This document shows positions 8,958 through 18,366 of a stretch of 64,000 bases of DNA, piece after piece (the stretch's first letter is position 1; each line of letters starts with the position of its first letter). A program made the position numbers and the translations under genes. The notes beneath the pieces were generated by a model. That model saw only the letters and a list, made by a program, of their open reading frames with translations. It did not search any database and was not told where the DNA came from. Origin of the DNA: Robertmurraya kyonggiensis (GTDB lineage Bacteria > Bacillota > Bacilli > Bacillales > Cytobacillaceae); contig NZ_SWBM01000001.1 in the NCBI RefSeq assembly GCF_005116465.1, positions 1,302,001 through 1,366,000 on the forward strand, read 5' to 3'.

Positions 8958-9100
8958 GCGCAAGCGCCTTGCTCAGCCCCGACAAGCGCTGGAAGAACAG
9001 GTGATGAAGTTTGTTCTTCAACTTCATCACCTGTTCTGAAGCGACCAATGAAAAATTGAATTTTATTTTTCAAAAGAGGGGCTAGGCGCTGGAGCTAAAC
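8958..9100. repeat. Palindromic intergenic repeat with a 17-bp perfect hairpin
   Basis: AGCGCCTTGCTCAGCCCC at 8963-8980 and GGGGCTAGGCGCT at 9078-9090 form imperfect inverted arms. Between them 8995-9011 pairs perfectly with 9020-9036 (17 bp, 8-nt loop). The GCGCAAGCGCC and CAGCCCCGACAAGCGCT wording is of a kind dispersed through Bacillaceae genomes between genes. It resembles a miniature, non-coding mobile or RNA-structured repeat. No coding frame is supported. Confidence 0.65.
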
Positions 9101-9160
9101 GTAGATACACTTTATAACATAGTTATCCACAACAGCGAAATCTATAATTCCCTAAATAAT

Positions 9161-9202
9161 AACAAAAAACGAGAGAGCGGATTTGCTCTCTCGTTTTTTG
9201 TT
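9161..9202 (-). terminator. Terminator of the phn-type transporter operon
   Basis: A perfect 18-bp inverted repeat, AACAAAAAACGAGAGAGC with its complement, around a 6-nt loop. It has T-runs in both orientations. Confidence 0.9.
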
Positions 9203-9214
9203 AACAGTAAAACA

Positions 9215-10828
9215 TTAATACCTCGCTGTTTTCCTAGCCCATTCGGAAATATAATCCGAAATCCACACGAGAATTAAATAGCACAATAACAGCAATGTAA
9301 TATCCGTATAGTGGAAGAAGCTCATACTCAGCTTAAATTGTTGGCCAAGCCCACCAGCACCGACAAAACCTACAATAATCGTCGTTCTCATAATGACTTC
9401 CCATCGGTACAAAATATACGTCAGAAACTGAGGTAAGACAGAAGGGAGGACACCATAAATAAGAATCTGCGCTTTACTTGCTCCAGCAGATGCTAAATGA
9501 CGAATCGGACGATTGTCCAAATCTTCAACAACCTCCGCGCAAAGCTTTCCGAGAATCCCGAAATTATGAAGGGCAAGAGCGAGAGCCCCTGGTAATATTC
9601 CTGGTTTTAGAATGAAAATAATCGCCATCGCCCAAACAAGTTCAGGAATCGCTCTACTAAAAATATAGCTTAAACGGATGATTCCAAAAGAAATCCATTG
9701 ATACCAACGGCTCGTTAAGGTTAACTTTCCATTCGCTACATTTCGAGCAGCAGGCAATACAGTCAAGAACATGACTATCGTAGCAAAGCCAATTGCAATG
9801 ACACTCATTCGTAACGTATCGTAAGTTAACGACAGCGCAGTCTTCCAGCTTTCCCAATTGAAAAATGCCGGATTTTCTTCACCAACCCCAAACATCCCGG
9901 AGAAGAATTTCTTCGCATACGTTAAATTTTTATCTGAAAAAAGCTCCAAAAAACTTGCTCTATCCACTATATAAATATAGCTCCATGCCCCAACTAGTAA
10001 GACCAGTGTCAAAAGAGAAGAGAATGGGATAAACCAATGCTTTGTTGTATGGTTCATTTTATTTCGTAAATGACTGCTCCAGCCATCTATCAATACAACG
10101 ACTGCAATCAAGAAGAAGATAAAGGTCCAAACTTCATGATAATGTAAATCATCTAAAGATAATTGAATTTGGTAACCTAGTCCACCTAGACCAACGAAGC
10201 TCATTATCGCTGAGGAGCGGATTCCACATTCAAAACGATACATTGTATAACTAAGTATACCTGTTCGTACAATTGGAAAATAACCATAAAAGAATAATTG
10301 CCATCTAGAAGCTCCCGTTGATTTAAGAGCTTGTATCGGTTCTTTAGGCACATCAGCGAGCATATCGGCAAAAATCCGACCAAGAATGCCACCAAAAGGG
10401 AGAGCGAGCGCAAAAACGGCCGCATAAGGAGACAGTCCAAAGGAGGCAACAAACAACCAAGCCCAAACTAACTCATGAATCGCTCGTAAAAAACCGAGTA
10501 TTCCACGAAAAATGGCCTTTAAAAATCGATTTTGAAAAAAGATTCCAGATGCCAGAATACCTAGAAAAAAAGCGATAATAATTGCTAACATCATCCCAGC
10601 AACTGCATAGGAAACAGTAATCCACGTCGATTCTAACGCTATTAATAAAATTTCACTTGATAAATCAGGAGTAAACAACGCACCTAGCATTTGACCTAAT
10701 GTGACAAAGCCACCAGAGTGGAGGAGGTCACCATTCCAATTGACGGCAAACAAACTCCAGACAAACACACCAGCTAATACCAACGTTAAAAAAGATTTCT
10801 TGTGTAGCTGAAAAATCGATTTTCCCAT
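9215..10828 (-). CDS. Fused dual PhnE-type ABC permease (oxyanion importer)
   Basis: A 537-residue membrane protein made of two PhnE-like permease halves in one chain (about 1-265 and 280-537). Each half has a conserved loop: RAIHELVWAWLF and GASRWQLFFYGYFP in the first, RAIPELVWAMAI and GASKAQILIYGVLP in the second. Fused PhnE proteins occur in PhnCDE-type systems for phosphonate, phosphite or putatively selenate. It abuts the ATPase gene (stop and start share base 10828) and is the last gene of a three-gene operon. No C-P lyase gene is nearby, so the annotation as a phosphonate transporter should not be taken for granted. Confidence 0.8.
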   Translation of the reverse strand: MGKSIFQLHKKSFLTLVLAGVFVWSLFAVNWNGDLLHSGGFVTLGQMLGALFTPDLSSEILLIALESTWITVSYAVAGMMLAIIIAFFLGILASGIFFQNRFLKAIFRGILGFLRAIHELVWAWLFVASFGLSPYAAVFALALPFGGILGRIFADMLADVPKEPIQALKSTGASRWQLFFYGYFPIVRTGILSYTMYRFECGIRSSAIMSFVGLGGLGYQIQLSLDDLHYHEVWTFIFFLIAVVVLIDGWSSHLRNKMNHTTKHWFIPFSSLLTLVLLVGAWSYIYIVDRASFLELFSDKNLTYAKKFFSGMFGVGEENPAFFNWESWKTALSLTYDTLRMSVIAIGFATIVMFLTVLPAARNVANGKLTLTSRWYQWISFGIIRLSYIFSRAIPELVWAMAIIFILKPGILPGALALALHNFGILGKLCAEVVEDLDNRPIRHLASAGASKAQILIYGVLPSVLPQFLTYILYRWEVIMRTTIIVGFVGAGGLGQQFKLSMSFFHYTDITLLLLCYLILVWISDYISEWARKTARY

Positions 10829-11580
10829 TACATATGCTCCTTTAATTGATATAAAGAAGCTAAGTTTTCAGCTTGTATTTCATCAACAGGTAAGTCAAAG
10901 AAAACCGCTCCATCACGCAGGGCAATTATTCTCGTGAAATATTTCTTTGCGTATTCTACAGAATGGAGACTTGTGATTAATGTTTGATTTTCTTCAATAA
11001 CAAGCTTCGTCAACATCGATAAGACATCTTCAGCTCGCGCCGGGTCAAGAGAGGCGACTGGTTCATCTGCGAGTATGATTTCAGGAGATTGCACAAGCAG
11101 GCGAGCTAATGCCACACGTTGTTGCTCACCACCTGAAAGATTAGCTGTTTTTTCATACAGCTTGTCCTTTAATCCAACACGCTCTAAAGCACGCAGCGCT
11201 AATGATTTCTCTTGTGGAAAAATTAATGACCATAATGATTTGAAAAATCCCCACTGACCTAATTTTCCTGCTAACACATTATGTACTACAGGAAGCTGGT
11301 GAACTAGGTCAAATTGCTGTCTAATCATTCCAATTTTCCTAGATAGCTTTTTACGATCATCTAACTCACTAGAACCTAATTCGTCGATCAAAATCTGACC
11401 TTCATCCGGCTTGATAAAAGTAGCAATTGTATTTAACAGTGTCGTTTTACCAGCGCCACTAGGACCAATTAAGGCAATACGCTCACCTTTTTTTACAGAA
11501 AAAGAAAGGGAAGATAAGGCTATCTTCCCCTCAAAATTGATTGTGACATTTTGTACTTCAATAATATTTTCAGATGCCAT
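10828..11580 (-). CDS. PhnC-type ABC transporter ATPase
   Basis: A 250-residue ATP-binding subunit. Walker A GPSGAGKTT is at 39-47, the signature LSGGEQQR at 148-155 and Walker B IILADEP at 168-174, with a Q-loop IRQQFDLV near 86. The sequence is closest in style to PhnC, the energising subunit of phosphonate-type importers. It lies between the binding protein and the fused permease, with a one-base overlap on the permease side, giving a complete importer. Confidence 0.85.
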   Translation of the reverse strand: MASENIIEVQNVTINFEGKIALSSLSFSVKKGERIALIGPSGAGKTTLLNTIATFIKPDEGQILIDELGSSELDDRKKLSRKIGMIRQQFDLVHQLPVVHNVLAGKLGQWGFFKSLWSLIFPQEKSLALRALERVGLKDKLYEKTANLSGGEQQRVALARLLVQSPEIILADEPVASLDPARAEDVLSMLTKLVIEENQTLITSLHSVEYAKKYFTRIIALRDGAVFFDLPVDEIQAENLASLYQLKEHM

Positions 11581-11598
11581 AGCATCCTCACCTCTAAA

Positions 11599-12486
11599 CT
11601 ACTTTATAATTCCTAACTGCTTTGCAACCTTTTCAATCGCAGCATAGTTTTCGTTCTTTGTTTCAATAAATTTATCCGTTTCAAAAATATCAAGCATTTC
11701 CTGCTGGTCAGCACCCATAGAAAGGAGGGCTTCCTTTACTTTATCCTTCGTGCCTTTGCCGAATACATCATCAACTGTATTAATAGTCCAGTTGTAATCA
11801 TAGTAAGAAGGAGTTGTATAGAAAACATCAACCTTATTTAAGTCTACAAGGCCCTCTTCAACCGCACCTTCCCAAACAGCTTCATTTAACGCACCTGTTT
11901 GGAATGTGCCTGCTTCTACAAGCTTGTATGTTTTATCATGAGAACCAGAGTAGTTAGGCTCACCATCAAAATCCTTTTCAGGATCAATTCCATTTTCCAT
12001 TAAATAATATCTAGGCATTAAATGTCCAGAAGTTGAACTTTCACTACCAAATGTAAAGCTTAAACCTTTAATATCTTCAATCCCTTTTAGGTTAAGACCT
12101 TTTTGCGCAATAAATACAGAATGGAACTCTTCATCACGAGGTCTTTGAGCAATAGCTTCAGAACCATCCACTAAACTCATTGCTTGTACACTTGTTAATC
12201 CACCAAACCACGCTAAATGAATTTCACCACGCTCAAAAGCTGTTACTAGAGCCGCGTAATCAACAGAGGGAACATACTCAACCTCTAAATCCGTTTTTTC
12301 TGCTAAATAATCCGCAATTTGATCCATGCTTCTATTTAAATCCGCAGCGTTCTGATCAGGAATAGCACCAATTTTAAATACTTCTTTTGGTTTTGATTCT
12401 TCTGTTGCTTTCTCATCTTCCCCAGAACAAGCAACTAGCCCGAACATAACAAGAAGAATAAGACTTATAGATAATAATTTCTTCAT
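11599..12486 (-). CDS. PhnD-like lipoprotein, probable selenate-type oxyanion-binding protein
   Basis: A 295-residue substrate-binding lipoprotein. The ATG at 12486 with GTGGAGG upstream gives a signal peptide ending in lipobox LVAC (Cys20). VEYVPSVDYAALVTAF, LAWFGGLTSVQAM, EEFHSVFIAQKG, SSTSGHLMPRYYL and YTTPSYYDYNWT are blocks I associate with the PhnD-like branch annotated as putative selenate-binding, rather than with classical PhnD. This is recollection, not a search result. The same window encodes SelD, SelA and three selenoproteins, which supports selenium uptake. Phosphonate or phosphite remain possible substrates. Confidence 0.7.
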   Translation of the reverse strand: MKKLLSISLILLVMFGLVACSGEDEKATEESKPKEVFKIGAIPDQNAADLNRSMDQIADYLAEKTDLEVEYVPSVDYAALVTAFERGEIHLAWFGGLTSVQAMSLVDGSEAIAQRPRDEEFHSVFIAQKGLNLKGIEDIKGLSFTFGSESSTSGHLMPRYYLMENGIDPEKDFDGEPNYSGSHDKTYKLVEAGTFQTGALNEAVWEGAVEEGLVDLNKVDVFYTTPSYYDYNWTINTVDDVFGKGTKDKVKEALLSMGADQQEMLDIFETDKFIETKNENYAAIEKVAKQLGIIK

Positions 12487-12749
12487 ATAATCCTCCACTA
12501 ATGTATAAATTCATCTCCTTTGTCATTATAGAAGAATAGAGTTTAAGTGAATAGAACTTTTCTATCTTTACCCATAGTAATTATCGATAGGTCAAAAAGT
12601 CACGTACAGTTTTTATCGATATCAACTAAATATAGTAGGATGGAATGGTATAAATGCAACTTCATGCCTGCAAAATCATCCCTTGTCCAAGCAGTATGAA
12701 AGAATCAACATAATCTGTTACAAAATTTCTAAAAGGCAGGTTATATTTT

Positions 12750-13262
12750 ATGGGTCTATTGCTCAGTCATATATGTACCAATCCTCATTGTAACTGTCTT
12801 CCATTAAAAGAAAGACCAGAATCCATACTTTGCTACTTCGATGCACATGAATATCATCCAGGTATCATCATCCCCGTCTCAGAAAATACTATTACAATGT
12901 TGGAAGTAGAAATAATAACAAAAATGGACGACCAACGGGTGAGAATCGATGGATCTTTGAATTTAGATATCATTACTATATCCATGCTAGCATCATTAGG
13001 CATGAATGTTACATTACAAAGGAATGAAGTAGAACTATCAAAGATATGTATCCTTGGAAACTTCGAAAAGACTATTTATCCTTTGTTCTATTATGAATGG
13101 AAACCACACTTCACTTTTATTGATAGACCTGGCACAACAGGAACTTATCTTTACCGAATACTAGTATCCGCTCAAGAACCAAGTTTCAAGGTAACAGGAA
13201 ATATCGTTTGGAATCGACAACTAAAAGCCATGTTATATCCTCCTGAGCCAAATGAATCTTAG
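12750..13262 (+). CDS. Unrecognised 170-aa protein with Cys-rich start
   Basis: A cytoplasmic-looking protein, MGLLLSHICTNPHCNC at the N-terminus, followed by a beta-rich body (ITMLEVEIITKMDDQRVRID, then SKICILGNFEKTIYPLFYY) and the C-terminus YRILVSAQEPSFKVTGN. I do not recognise the family. The three closely spaced Cys residues with one His could bind a metal. An AAAAGGCAGG stretch precedes the ATG. It stands alone between the divergent transporter operon and kbl. A 10-bp hairpin follows the stop. Confidence 0.5.
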   Translation: MGLLLSHICTNPHCNCLPLKERPESILCYFDAHEYHPGIIIPVSENTITMLEVEIITKMDDQRVRIDGSLNLDIITISMLASLGMNVTLQRNEVELSKICILGNFEKTIYPLFYYEWKPHFTFIDRPGTTGTYLYRILVSAQEPSFKVTGNIVWNRQLKAMLYPPEPNES

Positions 13263-13274
13263 TTCCATAGAAAA

Positions 13275-13319
13275 AGTTCTGTCCAAATAATCAGTTTAAT
13301 ACCGACATTTGGACAGACT
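13275..13319 (+). terminator. Hairpin after the 170-aa gene (weak terminator)
   Basis: CTGTCCAAAT pairs with ATTTGGACAG (10 bp) across a loop of about 19 nt. No good T-run follows, so it may be a processing or stabilising hairpin. Confidence 0.4.
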
Positions 13320-13460
13320 CTAGATAATTATTTCAAGAAAAACCTTCATATACCATACTAGTTACCGTAGGGGAAGACTAGACTTTTTAACCAGCTTACA
13401 AAAAGATGCAATTAAAAAGCGGTCTAATTTCTGTCTTTTATAAGTGTACTTATGAAAAAT

Positions 13461-13484
13461 TTATGATAAAGTATATTATCATAA
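13461..13484. promoter_or_regulatory. Operator-like inverted repeat upstream of kbl-tdh
   Basis: TTATGATAA and TTATCATAA form a perfect 9-bp dyad with a 6-bp spacer, with a third half-site (ATTATCATA) just downstream. It lies about 90 bp before kbl and has the form of a dimeric repressor site. The regulator is unknown. Confidence 0.4.
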
Positions 13485-13520
13485 ACATTATCATATCAAG
13501 GGTTACAAGAATTAGGAGAT

Positions 13521-13550
13521 GTCTACATAGCGTGGACAGTTGTCTACATA
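13521..13550 (+). repeat. 9-bp direct repeat spaced by two helical turns
   Basis: GTCTACATA occurs at 13521-13529 and 13542-13550, a 21-bp period, between the dyad and the kbl ribosome-binding site. This could be a tandem activator site. Confidence 0.4.
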
Positions 13551-13573
13551 TGAACAAATAGGAGGAGTTATGT

Positions 13574-14764
13574 ATGTCTAGTAAAAGCTTAGATTCATTT
13601 TTACAACAAAACTTGGATGATTTAAAGGATAAGGGGCTTTATAATGTCATCGATCCTCTAGAAAGTCCAAATGGACCAATGATCACAATCGGCGGAAGAG
13701 AATTAATCAATCTGTCTTCAAATAACTACTTAGGACTTGCTACTGATCAACGATTAAAGGATGTAGCAAACCAAGCAATTGAAAAGTACGGTGTAGGAGC
13801 AGGAGCTGTTCGTACAATCAATGGAACACTAGACCTACATGTTCAATTAGAAGAAAAACTAGCTGAATTTAAACATACAGAAGCGGCGATTGCTTATCAA
13901 TCAGGTTTCAATTGTAATATGGCTGCTATTAGTGCGGTTATGGATAAAAATGACGCCATTTTATCCGATGAGTTAAATCATGCATCCATTATTGACGGAT
14001 GCCGTTTGTCAAAAGCAAAGATCATTCGTGTTAATCATTCGGATATGGATGATTTACGTGCAAAAGCAAAAGAAGCGACTGAATCTGGCCTTTACAACAA
14101 AGTCATGGTGATCACGGATGGGGTATTCTCGATGGATGGAGATATTGCGAAGCTTCCTGAAATTGTAGAAATCGCAGAGGAATTTGACTTAATAACATAT
14201 GTCGATGATGCTCACGGTTCAGGTGTATTAGGAGAGGGTGCAGGAACGGTTAAGCATTTCGGTTTATCTGATAAAGTTGACTTCCAAATCGGAACGTTAT
14301 CTAAGGCGATCGGTGTTGTTGGAGGATATGTCGCAGGGAAGAAGGACTTAATCGATTGGCTAAAAGTACGTAGCCGTCCATTCCTTTTCTCAACATCCCT
14401 AACTCCAGCGGATGTTGCTGCAAGTAAGAAAGCTATCGAAATCTTAATGGAAAGTACAGAGCTAAACGAACGTTTATGGGATAATGCTAATTACTTGAAA
14501 AAAGGTTTAGTAGAGCTTGGTTTTGATATTGGCGCAAGTGAAACACCAATCACTCCTTGTATCATTGGAGATGAATTAAAAACACAGGAGTTCAGTAAAC
14601 GATTGAATGAAGAGGGAGTATATGCGAAATCGATCGTATTCCCAACTGTACCAAGAGGAACTGGCCGTGTGCGTAATATGCCATCTGCTGCACATACGAA
14701 GGAAATGCTCGACAAAGCAATTGCCATCTACGAAAAAGTTGGAAAAGAATTAGGAATTATTTAA
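13574..14764 (+). CDS. kbl: Glycine C-acetyltransferase (2-amino-3-ketobutyrate CoA ligase)
   Basis: A 396-residue PLP enzyme of the alpha-oxoamine synthase family. It cleaves 2-amino-3-ketobutyrate with CoA to glycine and acetyl-CoA in threonine breakdown. [23 protein letters not shown] and the PLP-lysine motif [13 protein letters not shown] are intact. A GGAGGAG site precedes the ATG. It forms a two-gene unit with tdh 41 bp downstream, the usual pairing. Confidence 0.93.
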   Translation: MSSKSLDSFLQQNLDDLKDKGLYNVIDPLESPNGPMITIGGRELINLSSNNYLGLATDQRLKDVANQAIEKYGVGAGAVRTINGTLDLHVQLEEKLAEFKHTEAAIAYQSGFNCNMAAISAVMDKNDAILSDELNHASIIDGCRLSKAKIIRVNHSDMDDLRAKAKEATESGLYNKVMVITDGVFSMDGDIAKLPEIVEIAEEFDLITYVDDAHGSGVLGEGAGTVKHFGLSDKVDFQIGTLSKAIGVVGGYVAGKKDLIDWLKVRSRPFLFSTSLTPADVAASKKAIEILMESTELNERLWDNANYLKKGLVELGFDIGASETPITPCIIGDELKTQEFSKRLNEEGVYAKSIVFPTVPRGTGRVRNMPSAAHTKEMLDKAIAIYEKVGKELGII

Positions 14765-14805
14765 TCTTTTATAAAGAGGAAAGCAAGGTTTGGAGGACTA
14801 GCTAG

Positions 14806-15747
14806 ATGAAACGAATTCTAATTACTGGGGCGCTCGGACAAATCGGTTCAGAGCTGACTGTTAAACTAAGAGATATTTATGGAACAGACAATGTTATTGC
14901 TACAGATATTCGTCCTGCAGAAGGGCAAGAAACAGGGCCTTTCGAAAGACTTGATGTGTCTGATAACTACAAAATGTATGAAATCGCGAAGAAATATGAA
15001 GTTGATACAATCATGCATATGGCGGCTCTTTTATCAGCAACAGCGGAAGCAAGACCAGTATTCGCTTGGAACTTAAACATGGGTGGTCTGATGAATGCCT
15101 TGGAAACGGCTCGTGAGTTAAATTTACAATTTTTCACGCCAAGCTCCATTGGCGCTTTTGGACCAACAACACCAAAGGATAATACGCCACAAGACACGAT
15201 TCAACGACCAACAACGATGTATGGAGTTAATAAGGTCGCTGGAGAACTACTAGCAGATTACTATTATCATAAGTTTGGTGTCGACACGAGAGGGGTTCGA
15301 TTCCCAGGATTAATCTCTTATGTAACGCCTCCAGGCGGAGGAACTACAGATTATGCTGTTGAAATTTATTATGAAGCAATTAAAAACGGCAAATACACTT
15401 CTTATATCGACAAAGGTACATACATGGATATGATGTACATGCCAGATGCTTTGAACGCTATCGTAGATTTAATGGAAGCAGATCCAGCTAAGCTTAAACA
15501 TCGCAACGCCTTTAATGTGACTGCGATGAGCTTCGAGCCAGAAGAAATTGCAGCTGAGATTAAAAAGCATATCCCAACATTTGAAATGTCTTATGCTGTT
15601 GATCCTATTCGTCAAGGTATTGCCAACAGCTGGCCAAATTCCATCGATGCAACATCTGCTCAAGAAGAATGGGGCTTTAAAGCAAAATATGATCTAAAAG
15701 ATATGACAGTCGATATGCTCGAAAAATTAAAATTAAAACTAGTTTAA
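14806..15747 (+). CDS. tdh: L-threonine 3-dehydrogenase, SDR/epimerase type
   Basis: A 313-residue NAD-dependent dehydrogenase of the extended SDR family. The Rossmann motif [10 protein letters not shown] is at residues 8-17 and the catalytic Tyr-x3-Lys is YGVNK. The SDR-type threonine dehydrogenase makes 2-amino-3-ketobutyrate, the substrate of the upstream Kbl. The adjacency favours this over a sugar epimerase. A terminator follows. Confidence 0.88.
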   Translation: MKRILITGALGQIGSELTVKLRDIYGTDNVIATDIRPAEGQETGPFERLDVSDNYKMYEIAKKYEVDTIMHMAALLSATAEARPVFAWNLNMGGLMNALETARELNLQFFTPSSIGAFGPTTPKDNTPQDTIQRPTTMYGVNKVAGELLADYYYHKFGVDTRGVRFPGLISYVTPPGGGTTDYAVEIYYEAIKNGKYTSYIDKGTYMDMMYMPDALNAIVDLMEADPAKLKHRNAFNVTAMSFEPEEIAAEIKKHIPTFEMSYAVDPIRQGIANSWPNSIDATSAQEEWGFKAKYDLKDMTVDMLEKLKLKLV

Positions 15748-15756
15748 TCTAGCATG

Positions 15757-15790
15757 AAAACAAGTCTACCTCGTGTAGGCTTGTTTTTTT
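15757..15790 (+). terminator. Terminator after tdh
   Basis: AACAAG-CTAC pairs with GTAG-CTTGTT, followed by seven T residues. Confidence 0.8.
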
Positions 15791-15884
15791 ATGGCTCTTC
15801 TCCTAAATTTTTATTTCATTTAGAATTCAATAATTAATTCATATTTTAGAAAAAGATAGATTTTTATAAAAAAAAGAACTATTA

Positions 15885-15902
15885 TATAAACATAAGTTTA
15901 TA
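15885..15902. promoter_or_regulatory. Operator-like dyad upstream of psuK
   Basis: TATAAAC-ATAA-GTTTATA is a perfect 7-bp dyad 34 bp before the psuK start. Because PsuK carries its own N-terminal HTH, it is a natural candidate for autoregulation here (inference). Confidence 0.4.
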
Positions 15903-15936
15903 ATCGCAAACAAATGTTTAAAGGCGAGGTGAAAAA

Positions 15937-17043
15937 ATGTCAGAACAATTATCAGAAAAGGAACAATTTTTGCTGAATGAAATTCGAAGGAATCCCTATA
16001 TCACACAGCAAGAGTTAGCTAATTCCTTAAATATTTCACGACCGACAGTGGCGAATATGATTTCCGGATTAATCAAGAAAGGCAAAATAATTGGCCGCGC
16101 ATATGTAATCGCAGAAAACGAACCGATTGTTTGTATTGGCGGAGCTAATATCGACCGAAAATCCTATTTAAAGGAAATGGTTCGAATAGGGACCTCCAAT
16201 CCTACAAGAACGACTCAAAGTGCTGGAGGCGTAGCAAGAAATATAGCTGAGAACCTGGGTCGGTTAGGAATGGACGTTTCCTTAATCACTTGCAGTGGGG
16301 AAGATGCGGACTGGAATTATATTAAAGAAGTTTCATCTCCTTTTATGAATCTAGACCAAGTGACACAGATTACTGACGAATCTACTGGTTCCTATACCGG
16401 TGTGCTAGATTCCACTGGAGAAATGGTCATTGCATTAGCAGATATGGAAGTCTATGAAACAATTACACCAGAACTATTGGAAAAGCAAGACGCTTTACTA
16501 AGGCGAGCAAAATGTATCATAGCTGATTTGAATGTTCCTAAAAGTACACTGGAATACTTGTGCGACTTTGCAAAAAGAGAGGAAAAGCCACTTATCCTGA
16601 TTCCAGTATCCTCACCAAAAATGAAAAGATTACCGAGTGATTTAAGCTGTGTGACATGGTTAATTGCCAACCGAGATGAAACAGAAGCGTATCTTAATAA
16701 AGATATCCGAAATCACGAGACTTGGAAACAAGCTGTCCAAAAGTGGCTATCCTTAGGTATCAAGAATGTCGTGATTACAAAGGGAAAAGAAGGGGCAATG
16801 ATCGGAAATCTCGATGAAATCATTCATATCCCAGCAATCGTATCAGAAAAAATAGTCGACGTAACAGGAGCCGGAGATGCGTTTAGCTCAGCAGCCATTT
16901 ATGCATGGCTAGCAGGTAAAGATTTAAAAGAAATTGGACAAACCGCAACTGTAAATGCTTCTAAAACATCCCAATCCCCGTATACAGTACGACAAGAGCT
17001 TTCCGCAATTCAATTACAACAAGATTTGGAGGAAATTAACTAA
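15937..17043 (+). CDS. psuK: HTH-PfkB kinase, probable pseudouridine kinase
   Basis: A 368-residue protein. Residues about 1-65 are a winged HTH ([20 protein letters not shown]), and the rest is a ribokinase/PfkB fold with [15 protein letters not shown] and the catalytic [12 protein letters not shown] motif. The family kinase phosphorylates pseudouridine. Coupling to psuG (stop/start overlap at 17043) makes pseudouridine the likely substrate. The ribosome-binding site is AGGCGAGG. The fused HTH suggests the enzyme senses its own substrate pathway. Confidence 0.85.
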   Translation: MSEQLSEKEQFLLNEIRRNPYITQQELANSLNISRPTVANMISGLIKKGKIIGRAYVIAENEPIVCIGGANIDRKSYLKEMVRIGTSNPTRTTQSAGGVARNIAENLGRLGMDVSLITCSGEDADWNYIKEVSSPFMNLDQVTQITDESTGSYTGVLDSTGEMVIALADMEVYETITPELLEKQDALLRRAKCIIADLNVPKSTLEYLCDFAKREEKPLILIPVSSPKMKRLPSDLSCVTWLIANRDETEAYLNKDIRNHETWKQAVQKWLSLGIKNVVITKGKEGAMIGNLDEIIHIPAIVSEKIVDVTGAGDAFSSAAIYAWLAGKDLKEIGQTATVNASKTSQSPYTVRQELSAIQLQQDLEEIN

Positions 17044-17954
17044 TGGAACAATATATCGTGTTATCTGAAGAAGTAAAGGCTGCCAAGGAGCAAGGAAAAC
17101 CTATTGTTGCACTAGAATCAACGATTATATCTCATGGGATGCCATATCCACAAAACGTAAAAACCGCTCGTGAGGTAGAGCAAATCATTCGCAAAAAAGG
17201 GGCAGTTCCAGCAACCATCGCTTTAGTCGATGGTAAAATCAAAATTGGTCTTTCTGACGAAGAGCTTGAAATGTTTGGAAAAAGCACTGATGTAGCAAAA
17301 GCATCTCGTCGTGACTTACCATACTTACTGGCAACGAATAAAATGGGGGCAACTACTGTAGCGGCAACCATGATTTGTGCTGATTTAGCTGATATTCGCA
17401 TTTTCGTAACCGGCGGAATCGGTGGTGTTCATAGAGGAGCAGAAACGACCATGGACATTTCTGCTGACCTTGAAGAATTAGCAAATACAAATGTTGCAGT
17501 GATTTGTGCAGGAGCCAAGTCCATTCTTGATTTAGGTCTAACAATGGAATACTTAGAAACAAAAGGTGTTCCGGTAATCGGCTACAAAACGGATGTATTA
17601 CCATCGTTTTATACAAGAACGAGTGATTATGCAGTCAATTTTAAAGCTAACTCAGCAGAAGAAATTGCAGCAACTCTAAAAACAAAATGGGAACTGAATT
17701 TGAAGGGTGGGGCGGTTATTGCTAACCCAATTCCTGAAGAGCATGCAATGGATGAAGTTGAGATTACAAGAGTAATTGAATCAGCATTGCAGGAAGCTGA
17801 CGAAAATCATATTTCCGGGAAAGATACTACACCATTCTTACTTGCAAAGGTAAAGGAGCTAACTGGTGGTAAGAGTCTTGAGTCGAATATTGAACTAGTG
17901 AAGAACAATGCACGCTTAGGAGCAGAGATTGCATTAAGTTTTTACAAAAAGTAA
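17043..17954 (+). CDS. psuG: Pseudouridine-5'-phosphate glycosidase
   Basis: A 303-residue enzyme that splits pseudouridine 5'-phosphate into uracil and ribose 5-phosphate, salvaging modified bases from RNA turnover. The blocks [34 protein letters not shown] and [14 protein letters not shown] are diagnostic. It is translationally coupled to psuK and terminated by a strong hairpin. Confidence 0.92.
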   Translation: MEQYIVLSEEVKAAKEQGKPIVALESTIISHGMPYPQNVKTAREVEQIIRKKGAVPATIALVDGKIKIGLSDEELEMFGKSTDVAKASRRDLPYLLATNKMGATTVAATMICADLADIRIFVTGGIGGVHRGAETTMDISADLEELANTNVAVICAGAKSILDLGLTMEYLETKGVPVIGYKTDVLPSFYTRTSDYAVNFKANSAEEIAATLKTKWELNLKGGAVIANPIPEEHAMDEVEITRVIESALQEADENHISGKDTTPFLLAKVKELTGGKSLESNIELVKNNARLGAEIALSFYKK

Positions 17955-17961
17955 GTCGATT

Positions 17962-17997
17962 CAGAGGACTATGTTCGTCATAGGCCTCTGTTTTTTT
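17962..17997 (+). terminator. Terminator after psuG
   Basis: CAGAGG-CTATG pairs with CATAG-CCTCTG around a TTCGT loop, then seven T residues. Confidence 0.85.
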
Positions 17998-18366
17998 GTA
18001 GAATCTCGAGTTAATGAATAATTTATATTCAATTAACATTATCTAAATAATCGGGTGTTATAGTTGAATTACAGAAGACAGAATATTCTAGTTAGAATAG
18101 GATGTGTTAAAGATATGGTTACGAAAGTAAGCATTAACTTTTTACTGATTATGACACACTTTTATTTATTTTAAAATAATTATTCCTAAAAGAATGAACT
18201 TGAATGTACCCTACCAGCAAACAATTTGCTGGTTTTTTTAATTGTAAATCTATCTTCCTTTCGGAAAATTTACAAACAACAGTTCATTTATATAGTATAA
18301 TGTTCCTAAAATTACTTTACTTTCTATATATTGTCAAAAATATAGGTAGAAAGGGATGATTTCTAT
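17998..18366. other. Intergenic stretch with an orphan terminator
   Basis: No supported gene in about 370 bp. TATTCTA-GT-TAGAATA at 18084-18099 is a 7-bp dyad. At 18213-18239 a perfect ACCAGCAAA/TTTGCTGGT hairpin with a seven-T tract looks like a terminator although no gene ends there. A small transcript between the dyad and this hairpin is possible but has no other support. Confidence 0.4.

Noticed and set aside
9215-12486. Phosphonate degradation locus
   Set aside because: Only an importer is present; no C-P lyase, phosphonatase or phosphite dehydrogenase gene lies in the window.
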